DNA of 64,000 bases from Fictibacillus sp. b24 (GTDB lineage Bacteria; Bacillota; Bacilli; Bacillales; Fictibacillaceae). This document shows, piece by piece, positions 1-8,960 of this stretch (position 1 is the first letter of the stretch; every line of letters begins with the position of its first letter). The position numbers and the translations under genes are program-made. The stretch is from contig NZ_JAUCES010000005.1 of the NCBI RefSeq assembly GCF_030348825.1, positions 1,612,001 to 1,676,000 on the forward strand, written 5' to 3'. Below the pieces are notes generated by a model. The model was not told the origin of the DNA. It did not search any database and saw only the letters and a list, made by a program, of their open reading frames with translations.

Positions 1-89
1 GCTGTTTTCTTCTCTTCATCAAGCACAACTGCATAGACTGCATCTCGCTCTCTATAAGTCACATCAGGTATTTTATCGCCAAATTCCAT
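1..89 (-). CDS. Nudix-type hydrolase, N-terminal fragment
   Basis: A reading frame on the minus strand starts with ATG at 89 behind a GGAG ribosome binding site and runs off the left edge of the window. The visible 29 residues begin MEFGDKIPDV and contain YRERDAVYAVV. This resembles the first beta strand of Bacillaceae Nudix hydrolases, which remove nucleoside diphosphate derivatives. The Nudix box itself lies outside the window, so the family call is tentative. The gene is divergent from the arginine transporter operon. Confidence 0.45.
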   Translation of the reverse strand, partial: MEFGDKIPDVTYRERDAVYAVVLDEEKKT

Positions 90-106
90 TCAATGATCTC
101 CTTATC

Positions 107-124
107 GTTGAATAAAAATACATT
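107..124 (+). promoter_or_regulatory. ARG box (AhrC/ArgR operator)
   Basis: The core TGAATAAAAAT matches eleven consecutive positions of the B. subtilis ARG box consensus (CATGAATAAAAATKCAAK). A weaker second half-box, GAATAAATAT, lies at about 179-188. Both sit between the divergent Nudix gene and artP. In B. subtilis the orthologous yqiXYZ operon is AhrC-regulated, which supports arginine control here. Confidence 0.6.
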
Positions 125-216
125 CAGAATTATTAAAATACTTAAATTAGCACTTTTGTGTGTTAATATTCATTTTAACGAATAAATATAAACACTTTGT
201 ACAGGGGGATCTACAA

Positions 217-1005
217 ATGAAACGTAATCTTTTTAGCATTTATTTTATCATAGTACTGGCAATGTTAGCTGGATGTGGTGCGGTTGAGGAAAAGAGTTCT
301 ACAGATACAGGCAGCGAGTCATCAGAAAAAACTATAGTGATGGCTACTTCTGCTGATTATCCACCATATGAATTTGTAGAAACAGCTAAAGGCGGAGACA
401 TCGTCGGTTTTGATATTGATGTAGCTAATCACATTGCAAAAAAATTAGGATATAAGGTTGAAATTAAAGACATGGACTTTAACGGATTGATTCCAGCATT
501 AGACAGCGGAAAAGCTGACTTTGTAATTGCTGGTATGACGCCAAACGAAGAGCGAAAGAAAACGGTGGATTTTTCAGATGAATATTATGCAGCTCAGCAA
601 CTAATCGTTACAAAAGATAAATCCATTCAAACCGTAGATGATCTAGAAGGCAAGAAACTAGGTGTTCAGTTAGCATCTATTCAAGAAAAAGAAGCAGATA
701 AGCTTTTAAAGGATCACAAATTTGAAGTGGTGCAGCGAAACAAAGTAACTGAGTTGGTTCAAGAGATGAAATCAAATCGTGTAGATGCTGCGATCATTGA
801 AGATGCTGTTGCGTATGAGTTTTTAAAGAAGAACAAAGAATTATCTTCATTTGCGCTGCCAGAGACGGATGCAGCAGGATCAGCCATTGCGTTTCCAAAA
901 GAAAGTGAACTAACAGAGAAGTTCAACAAAGAGTTAAAGAAGATGAAAGAAGATGGCACATTGGACAAGCTTGTTGAAAAGTGGTTCGGTGTGAAAAAAC
1001 AGTAA
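217..1005 (+). CDS. artP: arginine/polar amino acid ABC transporter, substrate-binding lipoprotein
   Basis: Extracellular solute-binding protein that delivers an amino acid, probably arginine, to the ArtQR importer. The 262-residue product starts at ATG 217 after an AGGGGG ribosome binding site; an upstream in-frame ATG at 160 has no such site. Residues 1-20 are a lipoprotein signal with lipobox LAGC and Cys20 as the lipid anchor. The mature part is a family 3 solute-binding fold (SADYPPYEF, DIDVANHIAKKLGY, GMTPNEERKKTVDFSD). It is the first gene of a three-gene operon preceded by an ARG box. Family 3 members also bind glutamine, cystine or histidine, so arginine is inferred from the operator and synteny. 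Confidence 0.9.
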   Translation: MKRNLFSIYFIIVLAMLAGCGAVEEKSSTDTGSESSEKTIVMATSADYPPYEFVETAKGGDIVGFDIDVANHIAKKLGYKVEIKDMDFNGLIPALDSGKADFVIAGMTPNEERKKTVDFSDEYYAAQQLIVTKDKSIQTVDDLEGKKLGVQLASIQEKEADKLLKDHKFEVVQRNKVTELVQEMKSNRVDAAIIEDAVAYEFLKKNKELSSFALPETDAAGSAIAFPKESELTEKFNKELKKMKEDGTLDKLVEKWFGVKKQ

Positions 1006-1023
1006 AGAAAGAGAGTGGTAGGC

Positions 1024-1683
1024 ATGAACTTGGATTTTGCCCAGCTCGTGCCTTCTATTCCGTACATTCTATACGGAATATGGGTTACGTTGCAGTTCGT
1101 TGCAGTATCGTTAGTATTTGGATTTTTGTGGGGAACAGTGCTTTCCCTTTTTAAAATAGGAAAAATTACGATTTTAAGATGGTTTGCAGATGCATACACC
1201 TCAGTGTTCAGAGGTACGCCTTTAATTCTGCAAATGCTTATCATTTATTATGCGATTCCGCAGCTGACAGGTGTGGATATTGGTGCATTTACCGCAGGGG
1301 TTCTTACATTCGGACTAAATTCAGCCGCTTATGTTTCAGAAATTATTCGTGCAGGGATTAACGCTGTTGATAAAGGTCAAAAAGAAGCGGCGATGGCGTT
1401 AGGAGTACCGTATCGCACGATGATGGTAAAAATTATACTTCCTCAAGCATTTAAGAATATTTTGCCGGCGCTTATGAACGAGTTCATCACATTGACGAAA
1501 GAATCAGCTATTGTTTCCGTTATCGGCGCGCTTGATATTATGAGACGAGCTCAGATCGTCGGTGCTAGCAATTATCGTTTTTTTGAACCGCTTTTATTAG
1601 CAGGTGTAATCTATTATCTACTAGTTATGCTGTTGACGCTCGCAGGACGTGTGTTGGAGAGGAGGCTTGCAAAAAGTGATTGA
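1024..1683 (+). CDS. artQ: arginine/polar amino acid ABC transporter permease
   Basis: Inner-membrane permease of a HisM/GlnP-type importer, 219 residues with about five hydrophobic helices. The EAA loop that docks the ATPase is visible as [16 protein letters not shown] followed by [12 protein letters not shown] chose ATG 1024 because MNLDF fits the family N-terminus; an in-frame GTG at 1015 would add three residues. The gene follows artP by 18 bp. Its 3' end overlaps the artR start by 8 bp, indicating translational coupling. Confidence 0.9.
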   Translation: MNLDFAQLVPSIPYILYGIWVTLQFVAVSLVFGFLWGTVLSLFKIGKITILRWFADAYTSVFRGTPLILQMLIIYYAIPQLTGVDIGAFTAGVLTFGLNSAAYVSEIIRAGINAVDKGQKEAAMALGVPYRTMMVKIILPQAFKNILPALMNEFITLTKESAIVSVIGALDIMRRAQIVGASNYRFFEPLLLAGVIYYLLVMLLTLAGRVLERRLAKSD

Positions 1684-2389
1684 TGTTCAAGGTTTAAGAA
1701 AAAGTTTTGGAAGCAATGAAGTGTTAAAAGGAATTTCAACAACGATAAAAAAAGGTGAAGTTATAGCTGTAATCGGGCCGTCCGGTTCAGGAAAATCCAC
1801 GTTCCTTCGTTGTATCAATCTGCTGGAAACTCATAGTGAAGGTTCTATTAAGTTACAAGGAAAAGACATAAAATCAATGGAGCTCCATCTTCGTAAAAAG
1901 GTAGGGATGGTGTTTCAGCACTTCAACCTTTTTCCGCATCTAACCGTACTAGAGAATGTCACATTTGCTCCTCAACAAGTTTTGAAGGTTTCAAAAAGTG
2001 AAGCTGAAAAAGAGGCATTAGATCTCCTTAGCACAGTAGGTCTTAGTGACAAAGCAAACAGCTATCCATCTAACCTCTCTGGCGGGCAAAAGCAGCGTGT
2101 TGCTATCGCAAGAGCACTCGCTATGAAACCAGAAGTAATGCTATTTGACGAACCCACTTCAGCGTTAGATCCAGAGATGGTAAAAGAGGTACTTCAAGTT
2201 ATGAAGAATTTAGTGAAGCTTGGAATGACAATGGTCATCGTTACGCATGAGATGGGGTTTGCAAAAGAAGTAGCAGATCGAGTGCTGTTCATGGACGATG
2301 GGAAGCTGGTGGAGGACGAAGAACCAGTTGTGTTCTTTGATAGTCCTAAAACGGAAAGAGCTAAAGCTTTTTTAGAAAAAGTACTATAA
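1676..2389 (+). CDS. artR: arginine/polar amino acid ABC transporter ATP-binding protein
   Basis: Cytoplasmic ATPase of the ArtPQR importer, 237 residues. Walker A is GPSGSGKST at residues 34-42, the signature motif is [15 protein letters not shown], Walker B is VMLFDEP, and the switch histidine lies in VTHEMGFA. The GTG start at 1676 follows AGGAGG at 1660-1665 and lies inside the last codons of artQ. An intrinsic terminator follows directly and closes the operon. Confidence 0.92.
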   Translation: MIDVQGLRKSFGSNEVLKGISTTIKKGEVIAVIGPSGSGKSTFLRCINLLETHSEGSIKLQGKDIKSMELHLRKKVGMVFQHFNLFPHLTVLENVTFAPQQVLKVSKSEAEKEALDLLSTVGLSDKANSYPSNLSGGQKQRVAIARALAMKPEVMLFDEPTSALDPEMVKEVLQVMKNLVKLGMTMVIVTHEMGFAKEVADRVLFMDDGKLVEDEEPVVFFDSPKTERAKAFLEKVL

Positions 2390-2397
2390 TGGTTTAC

Positions 2398-2428
2398 GGG
2401 GACTTCTTAGATGGAGTCCCTTTTTATT
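2398..2428 (+). terminator. intrinsic terminator of artPQR
   Basis: GGGACT pairs with AGTCCC across a 10-nt loop, followed by a T-rich tract TTTTTATTT. It lies 8 bp after the artR stop. Confidence 0.8.
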
Positions 2429-2502
2429 TGAGAAATCCTAAGTAAAGTATGGCATAATGGGATAAAATGTTGAAAGACAATCGAAAGAAGGCTTACTATT
2501 CT

Positions 2503-3450
2503 ATGAAATTTACGATTGGTTACCGAACGTTAAAAACCGCTATAGGTGCTGGACTGGCGATTGCGATCGCGGAGTGGCTAAAGCTCGACTTTTTTACGTC
2601 TGCCGGTATCTTAACTATCCTCTGTATCAAGATTACGAAGAAACGATCGATCATTAGTTCTTGGGAACGATTTGCGGCATGTTTGCTTGGTATAGTATTT
2701 GCTGCTCTCATCTTCTCACTAGTTGGCTATCATTTTTACGCATTAACCATTTTGTTAATACTGTTCATTCCCACACTCGTATCACTTAATCTAAAAGAAG
2801 GAATTATCACGTCTTCTGTTATTATTCTTCACTTATATACCCTTCAAAAGATCTCATGGGATATCGTACTCAACGAATTCAGTATTATTGTGATTGGTAT
2901 AGGCATGGGACTTGTTATGAATCTGTATATGCCATCAATGGAAAAGACGCTGTTACATATGCAAAAAGAACTTGAGAAGAGATATAAAATCATTTTTCAT
3001 GAGTTTCATCTTTATCTTGCTCATGATAAACACGAGTGGGATGGGAAAGAGATCACGGAATGTGCTGATATTATCTCAAACGCTAAAAGTCTCGCTTTTC
3101 GTGACGTTGAAAACCATTTTCTTCGTTATGAAAATCAATATTACCATTATTTTAAAATGAGAGAAAAACAGTTTGAAATCATACAGCGGATGCTTCCGAT
3201 CATTTCTTCTATTGATAAAACTTATGTACAATGCGAAAGATTAGGTGAGTTTTTTGAACGTTTGGGTGCAGCAGTCCATCCTGGAAATACAGCAGTACTA
3301 TTTCTGGATGACCTAGAAAAAATGAGACAAGATTTCAGAGAGATGCATCTTCCAAAGGACCGAGAAGAATTTGAGACTCGCTCTAAGCTGTACCAGCTGC
3401 TTCAGGATATAGAAGATTATTTAGTGATTAAAAGTAAGTTTAAAAAATAA
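2503..3450 (+). CDS. yqjA: YqjA-like aromatic acid exporter family membrane protein
   Basis: Membrane protein of about 315 residues. The N-terminal half has four to five hydrophobic helices (GYRTLKTAIGAGLAIAIAEW, then a TSAGILTILCIK segment) typical of the FUSC/ArAE-like family. The C-terminal half is a long charged helical domain rich in Glu, Lys and His (DUF939-like). Synteny with B. subtilis yqjA, just after the arginine transporter and before methylmalonyl-CoA genes, supports the name. I prefer ATG 2503 (MKFTIGYR, GAAGG upstream); an ATG at 2467 would add 12 residues. The substrate is unknown. Confidence 0.75.
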   Translation: MKFTIGYRTLKTAIGAGLAIAIAEWLKLDFFTSAGILTILCIKITKKRSIISSWERFAACLLGIVFAALIFSLVGYHFYALTILLILFIPTLVSLNLKEGIITSSVIILHLYTLQKISWDIVLNEFSIIVIGIGMGLVMNLYMPSMEKTLLHMQKELEKRYKIIFHEFHLYLAHDKHEWDGKEITECADIISNAKSLAFRDVENHFLRYENQYYHYFKMREKQFEIIQRMLPIISSIDKTYVQCERLGEFFERLGAAVHPGNTAVLFLDDLEKMRQDFREMHLPKDREEFETRSKLYQLLQDIEDYLVIKSKFKK

Positions 3451-3753
3451 GCTGTTTTCGTATTCATTTGTTGCTTTTGTAGGTAGTTGATTTCCGTTTC
3501 AAGTGCTTAGCTTTCCGCGGGGCAGGCGGTGAGCCACATTTGTAAGTTTCACGTATAAGTGTCTCAGCTGCCCGCTTTAAGGAAGCATCCTTGCTCCTGC
3601 GTCTACAAGCAATTGCTATCGAGGTGAGCTTCCTCGTCGCATGCCTTGCTTAGAAGCTTTTCAAGTGGTAGGCACGCACCTTCCATTGCAATCAACTGTC
3701 ATAAAAGAAAATAAAAATAAACATTGAGAGCAACAATCTTTTAGAAAAGAGCC
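3451..3753 (-). repeat. dispersed palindromic repeat, copy A (long variant)
   Basis: This element begins directly after the yqjA stop codon with GCTGTTTTCGTATTC. It contains the family landmarks TTTCCGCGGGGCAGGCGGTGAG and a CAATCAACT end, followed by a GCTCTTTTCT-type end on the complementary strand. Compared with the standard copies it has an extra module (CGCAGGAGCAAGGA and GCATGCGACGAGGAAGC on the complementary strand), shared only with the copy at 23301-23518. It fills nearly all of the 380-bp gap before the next gene. Confidence 0.85.
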
Positions 3754-3829
3754 AAAAAATAAAACAATGCAGCTCATGAGTCACCCTTCATTGACAAATA
3801 CTAATTAAAAAATGACAGGGTGATGAAGA

Positions 3830-4318
3830 ATGGTAAAACTGAGTATTGCTTTTATCTTGTTATTTTCACCAATATGGCCATTAGGGAATGCCGAAGCACT
3901 TGGTGACCCATATGTGATTGTTAATAAAACGTCAAACCGTCTAGCATTAATTGAAGAAGGCAGAGTAAAAGAAATTTATAAAGTGGCAACAGGAAAATCG
4001 AAAGAGCTAACTCCAGAAGGTGAATTCACGATTACCGTAAAAGCAATAGATCCTTATTATCGCAAAAAAGATATACCTGGAGGCGATAAGACCAACCCCC
4101 TCGGTTCGCGATGGATCGGCTTTGATGCTCAGAATACAGATGGACGCACTTTCGGGATTCATGGGAATAACAATCCATCAGCCATTGGAAGGTTTGTTAC
4201 AGCTGGATGCATAAGAATGTATGAAAAAGACGTGCAGGAACTTTATAGCATATTAAAGATAGGCACAAAGATTAAAGTGGTCCACTCTGACAAGAACTTT
4301 GAGGATTTAATTAAATAA
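3830..4318 (+). CDS. secreted L,D-transpeptidase (YkuD domain)
   Basis: Peptidoglycan-modifying enzyme of 162 residues that would form 3-3 cross-links or attach to meso-diaminopimelate stems outside the membrane. Residues 1-24 look like a cleavable signal peptide ending NAEALG. The YkuD domain carries HGNNNPSAIG with catalytic His111 and TAGCIRM with nucleophile Cys127. The usual SxGC motif is altered to TAGC, but the Cys is intact. No LysM domain is present, unlike B. subtilis YkuD. The start ATG 3830 follows an AGGGTGA ribosome binding site that is complementary to TCACCCT at 3781-3787. Confidence 0.85.
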   Translation: MVKLSIAFILLFSPIWPLGNAEALGDPYVIVNKTSNRLALIEEGRVKEIYKVATGKSKELTPEGEFTITVKAIDPYYRKKDIPGGDKTNPLGSRWIGFDAQNTDGRTFGIHGNNNPSAIGRFVTAGCIRMYEKDVQELYSILKIGTKIKVVHSDKNFEDLIK

Positions 4319-4326
4319 CAGCAACG

Positions 4327-4362
4327 TAAAACCCCCAGCCTTCTTCAGGCAGGGGGTTTTTA
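4327..4362 (+). terminator. intrinsic terminator after L,D-transpeptidase
   Basis: CCCCC-A-GCCT pairs with AGGC-A-GGGGG around a short loop and is followed by six T residues. It lies 10 bp after the stop codon. Confidence 0.9.
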
Positions 4363-4386
4363 TGCTTTAGTATGATGTTTTTTTAC

Positions 4387-4604
4387 GCTCTTTTCTAAAA
4401 GATTGTTGCTTTACAAATTTTATTTTCATTGTCTTCTATGACAATTGATTGGAGTGTAAGATGCGAGACTCCTGCGGGACAGGCGGGCAGGTGAGACACT
4501 TATACGTGAAACGTACGAATGTGGCTCACCGCCTGCCCCGCGGAAAGCGAGCATCTGGAACGGAAATCAATCACTTCCAAAAGCAACAATGTATGCGAAA
4601 ACAG
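4387..4604 (+). repeat. dispersed palindromic repeat, copy B
   Basis: Standard-length copy running from GCTCTTTTCTAAAAGATTGTTGC to an AAAACAG end. The outer stem bases are AGATGC and GCATCT, which covary with AGGTGC/GCACCT in the copy at 57826. The inner stem is formed by GGACAGGCGGGCAGGTGAG-type and CTCACCGCCTGCCCC-type arms. The small reading frame across it is a by-product of the repeat. Confidence 0.88.
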
Positions 4605-4606
4605 TT

Positions 4607-4699
4607 TTATAAAAAGAAAGCGACCCCTGTTAGAAGACTGCTTACCACTAGCGAGATAATCATAATATAAACCACAGTTTTCATCATTTTCTGAGACAC
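4607..4699 (-). CDS. prli42: Prli42-like membrane miniprotein
   Basis: A 30-residue frame on the minus strand reads MSQKMMKTVVYIMIISLVVSS then LLTGVAFFL. It has a short basic N-terminus and one transmembrane helix. This closely resembles Listeria Prli42, the membrane miniprotein reported to anchor the stressosome. The GTG start at 4699 is 8 nt from GGAGG; an in-frame ATG at 4705 lies too close to it. The stop codon abuts the end of repeat copy B. The assignment rests on recognising the VVSSLLTGV core. Confidence 0.68.
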   Translation of the reverse strand: MSQKMMKTVVYIMIISLVVSSLLTGVAFFL

Positions 4700-4815
4700 A
4701 TTCATTACCTCCTATAACTTTTCCACCATAATTGTAACGTGTTTGAGTCACAGAAACAAGAATGGCAAGAAATTCATTCTGCATTTTTCGTCGAAAATTT
4801 GCGCATTCAAGCAGG

Positions 4816-4829
4816 AAAAAGCGCTTACA
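4816..4829 (+). promoter_or_regulatory. cre-like site (CcpA) upstream of methylmalonyl-CoA mutase
   Basis: AAAAAGCGCTTACA matches 12 of 14 positions of the cre consensus TGWAARCGYTWNCA; the right half is perfect and the leading TG is missing. It lies 54 bp before the mutase start, where catabolite repression of a carbon-scavenging pathway would be expected. Confidence 0.45.
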
Positions 4830-4882
4830 AAACGAAAGATGTTATGTTGAGAATATTTTTCTTTGTTAACAGGAGGCCTCTA

Positions 4883-6523
4883 ATGGATAAACAACAGCGA
4901 TTAAAGAACTGGCAAGAAAAAACAGAGCAATCAATGAATAGATTTCCAGAGCGAAAAGAAAGATTTCATACCTCATCGGATATAGAAATTGAAAGACTAT
5001 ATGGTGCAGAAGAAGAGCATTATCAGATGGATTCATTAGGACTGCCGGGTGAGTATCCATTTACACGAGGATCTCAATCAACTATGTATCGTTCCAAATT
5101 TTGGACGATGAGACAATACGCAGGATTTGGTTCTGCTGAAGAGACGAATAAGCGTTTTCGCTATTTGCTGGATCAAGGCCAAACGGGGCTATCTGTTGCA
5201 TTCGATCTTCCTACTCAGATCGGATATGACTCTGATCATCCAATGGCTCGAGGTGAAGTAGGAAAAGTAGGAGTAGCTATCGATTCGATTGAAGACATGG
5301 AGGCGCTTTTAAAAGATATTCCACTAGATAAAGTAAGTACATCTATGACGATTAATGCACCTGCTTCTGTCCTGCTTGCTATGTATATCGCTGTCGCTGA
5401 AAAGCAAGGCGTGGATTCTGATAAACTTTCAGGCACGATACAAAATGATATTCTAAAAGAGTACATTGCACGCGGTACATACATTTTTCCTCCAAAGCCA
5501 TCCATGCGATTAATAACGGATATTTTTGGCTATTGTCAGGAACATGTGCCGAAATGGAACACGATCAGCATCTCTGGCTACCATATTCGAGAAGCAGGGT
5601 CTAACGCAGCACAGGAGCTCGCTTTCACGATCGCAAACGGACTGGCATATGTAGATGCAGCGATAGATGCGGGATTAAACATTGATGATTTTGCACCGCG
5701 TTTAGCGTTTTTCTTTAATGCACATAATCAATTCTTTGAGGAAGTCGCAAAATTTAGAGCGGCAAGAAGAATGTGGGCAAAGCTTATGAAAGAACAATAC
5801 GGCGCGAAAAATCCAAAATCATGGCAGCTCCGTTTTCATACGCAAACTGGCGGATCAACCCTGACTGCACAGCAGCCAGATAATAATATAGTACGTGTTA
5901 CGACTCAAGCTCTTTCTGCAGTTCTAGGAGGTACGCAAAGTCTTCACACTAACTCCAGAGATGAAGCACTAGCACTCCCAACTGAAGATTCTGCAAGAAT
6001 TGCACTTCGTACGCAGCAGATTCTCGCTCATGAAACGGGTGTAGCTGATACAGTAGATCCTCTTGCTGGGTCATATTACGTAGAACATTTAACGGATGAG
6101 TTAGAACGGAAAGCAAACGAATATATTGAAAAGATTAAACAGCTGGGTGGAGCTGTTTCTGCGGTTGAACAAGGCTACATGCAGCGTGAAATTCATCATA
6201 CGTCTTATGAAACACAAAAAAAGATCGAAAATGGCCAGGAAATCATTGTGGGGATGAATAAGTTTACGATTGAGAACGAACCACAGCCAGAACTATTAAG
6301 AGTAGATCCAACGCTAGGTGAAAGACAGAAAGAAAAGCTGCAAGCCTTAAAAGCGAAGAGAGATCAAAACCGAGTGAGCGCTCAGTTGGAAATGTTGCGT
6401 TCTGCCGCTAAAGGCAGTGACAACTTAATGCCGATCATTGTAGAGTGTGTAAAATCATTCTGTACGATCGGTGAAATATGCGGTGTATTAAGAGAAGAGT
6501 TTGGAGAGTACACAGGCGCCTAA
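4883..6523 (+). CDS. methylmalonyl-CoA mutase catalytic subunit
   Basis: Interconverts (R)-methylmalonyl-CoA and succinyl-CoA using adenosylcobalamin. The 546-residue protein is only the TIM-barrel catalytic part; the B12-binding domain is encoded by the next gene. Active-site markers favour a methylmalonyl rather than isobutyryl mutase: Tyr79 in TMRQYAGFG and Arg197 in ARGTYIFPP, where isobutyryl mutases carry Phe and Gln. The ATG at 4883 follows AGGAGG; the open frame extends 48 codons upstream but lacks a site there. It starts a four-gene block for propionyl- or branched-chain-derived methylmalonyl-CoA. Confidence 0.92.
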   Translation: MDKQQRLKNWQEKTEQSMNRFPERKERFHTSSDIEIERLYGAEEEHYQMDSLGLPGEYPFTRGSQSTMYRSKFWTMRQYAGFGSAEETNKRFRYLLDQGQTGLSVAFDLPTQIGYDSDHPMARGEVGKVGVAIDSIEDMEALLKDIPLDKVSTSMTINAPASVLLAMYIAVAEKQGVDSDKLSGTIQNDILKEYIARGTYIFPPKPSMRLITDIFGYCQEHVPKWNTISISGYHIREAGSNAAQELAFTIANGLAYVDAAIDAGLNIDDFAPRLAFFFNAHNQFFEEVAKFRAARRMWAKLMKEQYGAKNPKSWQLRFHTQTGGSTLTAQQPDNNIVRVTTQALSAVLGGTQSLHTNSRDEALALPTEDSARIALRTQQILAHETGVADTVDPLAGSYYVEHLTDELERKANEYIEKIKQLGGAVSAVEQGYMQREIHHTSYETQKKIENGQEIIVGMNKFTIENEPQPELLRVDPTLGERQKEKLQALKAKRDQNRVSAQLEMLRSAAKGSDNLMPIIVECVKSFCTIGEICGVLREEFGEYTGA

Positions 6524-6545
6524 GACTGAAGAGGAGTGGAGAGAG

Positions 6546-7391
6546 ATGACGAAAACAATACGTGTTTTAATAGCCAAACCAGGACTGGATGGTCATGATC
6601 GAGGGGCTCTAGTCGTTTCACAAGCTTTAAGAGATTATGGTATGGAAGTGATTTATACAGGTTTAAGACAAACTCCTGAACAGATCGCAGCAGCGGCTGT
6701 CCAAGAAGATGTGGACGCGATTGGTTTGTCATGCCTTTCAGGAGCTCATAATGAACTGTTTCCGGAAGTGATGCGTCTTCTTCATGAAAAAGGAGCAGAC
6801 GATATTATCGTAGTCGGTGGCGGGGTGATACCTTGGGAAGACATTCCGTTCTTAGAATCGAAAGGCATTCAAAAAGTTTTTACACCAGGGACACCAACGA
6901 TTGAAACAGCTAAATTTATCGAGCAAGCCGTTTTTGAACGCGATGGTATAACTGAGAAAGCAGCTGCGGTTGCGCCTGAACGTATTGACCATCTCGGAAT
7001 TGCTGTTCAATCACTGGATGAAACTCTTCCTTTTTATGTGAATGTTCTCGGCTTGACACTTGAAGCTGTTGAAGAAGTTCCCTCTCAAAAAGTAAAAGTA
7101 GCTTTTATTAAGATTGGAGAAACAAGGCTAGAATTACTTGAAGCTATGTCTCCTGATAGTCCTGTTGCTCAATTTATTGAAAAGCGGGGGCAGGGGGTAC
7201 ATCACGTTGCTTTAGGTGTGACAAACATCCAAGAACGCATTAATGAAATGAAAGCGAATGGACTCAAGATGATCCATGATGCTGCCGTTCCTGGTGCGGG
7301 TGGTGCTTCAGTTGCATTTATACACCCTTCTTCCACTCATAAAGTGCTGTTTGAGCTTTGTGAAAAAACGAAAAATAAGGAGGAAGCGTAA
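6546..7391 (+). CDS. cobalamin-binding subunit fused to methylmalonyl-CoA epimerase
   Basis: A 281-residue two-domain protein. Residues 1-135 are a B12-binding Rossmann domain with DGHDRG (His17 is the lower cobalt ligand), GLSCLSGAH and VVGGGVIPW. Residues 146-281 are a vicinal-oxygen-chelate domain of the methylmalonyl-CoA epimerase type (IDHLGIAV with His149, VHHVALGV, and a terminal FELCE glutamate). One chain therefore combines the mutase small subunit with the enzyme that supplies its substrate epimer. ATG 6546 follows AGGAGTGGAGAG; a TTG at 6501 would overlap the mutase gene. B. subtilis has a separate epimerase (YqjC), so the fusion is notable. Confidence 0.88.
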   Translation: MTKTIRVLIAKPGLDGHDRGALVVSQALRDYGMEVIYTGLRQTPEQIAAAAVQEDVDAIGLSCLSGAHNELFPEVMRLLHEKGADDIIVVGGGVIPWEDIPFLESKGIQKVFTPGTPTIETAKFIEQAVFERDGITEKAAAVAPERIDHLGIAVQSLDETLPFYVNVLGLTLEAVEEVPSQKVKVAFIKIGETRLELLEAMSPDSPVAQFIEKRGQGVHHVALGVTNIQERINEMKANGLKMIHDAAVPGAGGASVAFIHPSSTHKVLFELCEKTKNKEEA

Positions 7392-7394
7392 TAA

Positions 7395-8942
7395 ATGGAC
7401 ATCTATGACAAAATTAATGAACTGTATGAAAAGAAGACAGAGATCGAGTTAGGCGGTGGAGATGACCGAATTGATAAACAGCATGAGAGAGGGAAACTGA
7501 CCGCCAGAGAGCGAATTGATCTTTTATTAGATGAGGGAACGTTTGTTGAACTCAATCCTTTTATGGAGCATCGCTCTCATGATTTCGGCCTTTCTGGAAT
7601 GAAGGCACCTGGCGAGGGTGTTGTGACGGGTTTTGGTAAGATCCATGGTCGTCCTGTGTATTTATTTGCACAAGATTTCACGGTATTCGGTGGTGCGCTA
7701 GGTGAGATGCATGCCAAAAAAATTGCTGCTGTAATGGACCTTGCTGCTAAAAACGGTACACCTTTTATTGGTCTGAACGATTCAGGCGGAGCACGTATTC
7801 AAGAGGGTGTTATGTCGTTGGATGGCTATGGACACATCTTTTACAGAAACAGCATCTATTCTGGTGTGATTCCACAAATATCCGTTATTATGGGTCCTTG
7901 TGCAGGTGGAGCTGTCTATTCACCAGCAATTACAGATTTTGTTTTCATGGTGGAAAAAACGAGCCAGATGTTTATTACAGGTCCAAAAGTAATCGAAACC
8001 GTTACTGGTGAGAAAATATCATCAGAAGATTTGGGTGGCGCAGAAGTTCATGCATCGCGAAGTGGTAATGCACATTTTACAGCACCTACTGAATCTGAAG
8101 TTCTAGAAGAAGTTAGAAGATTAATCTCGTACCTTCCGCAGAATAATAAAGAGAAGACACCTGTTTTGCCATGGGGAGATGAAAAAGACGACCGTCCAGA
8201 TCTTACGGAGATTATTCCGTTTGATTCAACAAGACCTTATGATGTTAGAACGGTAATAAATGAAGTTGTAGATAAAGATTCTTTTATGGAGGTTCATGCA
8301 CAATTTGCAAGAAATATAGTTGTAGGTTTTGCAAGAATAAAGGGTGAAGTGATAGGATTAGTATGTAATCAGCCAAAAGTCATGGCTGGGGGACTGGATA
8401 TTGATTCTTCGGATAAAGCATCTCGATTTATCCGACTGTGTGATTCGTTTAATATTCCGATCATCACATTTGAAGATGTAACTGGATTCTTCCCTGGGGT
8501 CAAACAAGAGCACGGCGGAATCATCCGTCATGGAGCAAAAATTCTTTATGCATACTCGGAAGCGACTGTTCCCAAAATAACAATTATTCTTCGAAAAGCC
8601 TATGGCGGTGCTTATGTAGCGCTTAACAGTAAATCGATTGGTGCTGATTTAGTGTTTGCATGGCCGAACGCTGAAATTGCTGTGATGGGGCCTCAAGGTG
8701 CTGCTAATATTATCTTTGCAAAAGAGATTGAACGTAGCGAGGATCCTGAAGCGACTCGAGCAGCTAAAATTGAAGAGTACCGCACGAAGTTTGCTAATCC
8801 GTACATCGCTGCTGCAAATGGCATGGTCGATGATGTGATTGATCCACGAGAAACAAGAATCAAGTGTATTCAAGCGCTTGACATGCTGCGCAACAAGAAG
8901 GAAGACAGACCTTACAAAAAGCATGGAAATATACCACTATAA
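7395..8942 (+). CDS. yqjD: acyl-CoA (propionyl/methylmalonyl-CoA) carboxyltransferase subunit
   Basis: Biotin-dependent carboxyltransferase, beta type, 515 residues, moving a carboxyl group between biotin and propionyl-CoA. Two crotonase-like halves are visible. The N-terminal CoA site is around NDSGGARIQEGV and the second half carries ITFEDVTGFFPG and PGVKQEHGGIIRHGAK. It follows the B12/epimerase gene by 3 bp behind AAGGAGG. The order matches B. subtilis yqjC-yqjD-yqjE. No biotin carboxylase or biotin carrier gene is present in the window, so partners must lie elsewhere. Confidence 0.9.
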   Translation: MDIYDKINELYEKKTEIELGGGDDRIDKQHERGKLTARERIDLLLDEGTFVELNPFMEHRSHDFGLSGMKAPGEGVVTGFGKIHGRPVYLFAQDFTVFGGALGEMHAKKIAAVMDLAAKNGTPFIGLNDSGGARIQEGVMSLDGYGHIFYRNSIYSGVIPQISVIMGPCAGGAVYSPAITDFVFMVEKTSQMFITGPKVIETVTGEKISSEDLGGAEVHASRSGNAHFTAPTESEVLEEVRRLISYLPQNNKEKTPVLPWGDEKDDRPDLTEIIPFDSTRPYDVRTVINEVVDKDSFMEVHAQFARNIVVGFARIKGEVIGLVCNQPKVMAGGLDIDSSDKASRFIRLCDSFNIPIITFEDVTGFFPGVKQEHGGIIRHGAKILYAYSEATVPKITIILRKAYGGAYVALNSKSIGADLVFAWPNAEIAVMGPQGAANIIFAKEIERSEDPEATRAAKIEEYRTKFANPYIAAANGMVDDVIDPRETRIKCIQALDMLRNKKEDRPYKKHGNIPL

Positions 8943-8960
8943 GAAACGAGGAAATACATA

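Noticed and set aside
4449-4670. Open reading frame across repeat copy B, with sister frames in copies at 34136-34351, 39092-39286, 47881-48129 and 57787-57984
   Set aside because: The shared peptides (RDSCGT..., LPRGKR) come from the conserved palindrome read in the same phase. They lack their own ribosome binding sites and continue into unrelated flanks.
4500-4784. 94-residue minus-strand frame near the Prli42-like gene
   Set aside because: It covers repeat copy B in another phase; the Prli42-like frame in the same area has the recognisable helix and ribosome binding site.
4883-6523. Isobutyryl-CoA mutase assignment
   Set aside because: Tyr79 and Arg197 are the methylmalonyl-type residues; isobutyryl mutases carry Phe and Gln at these places.
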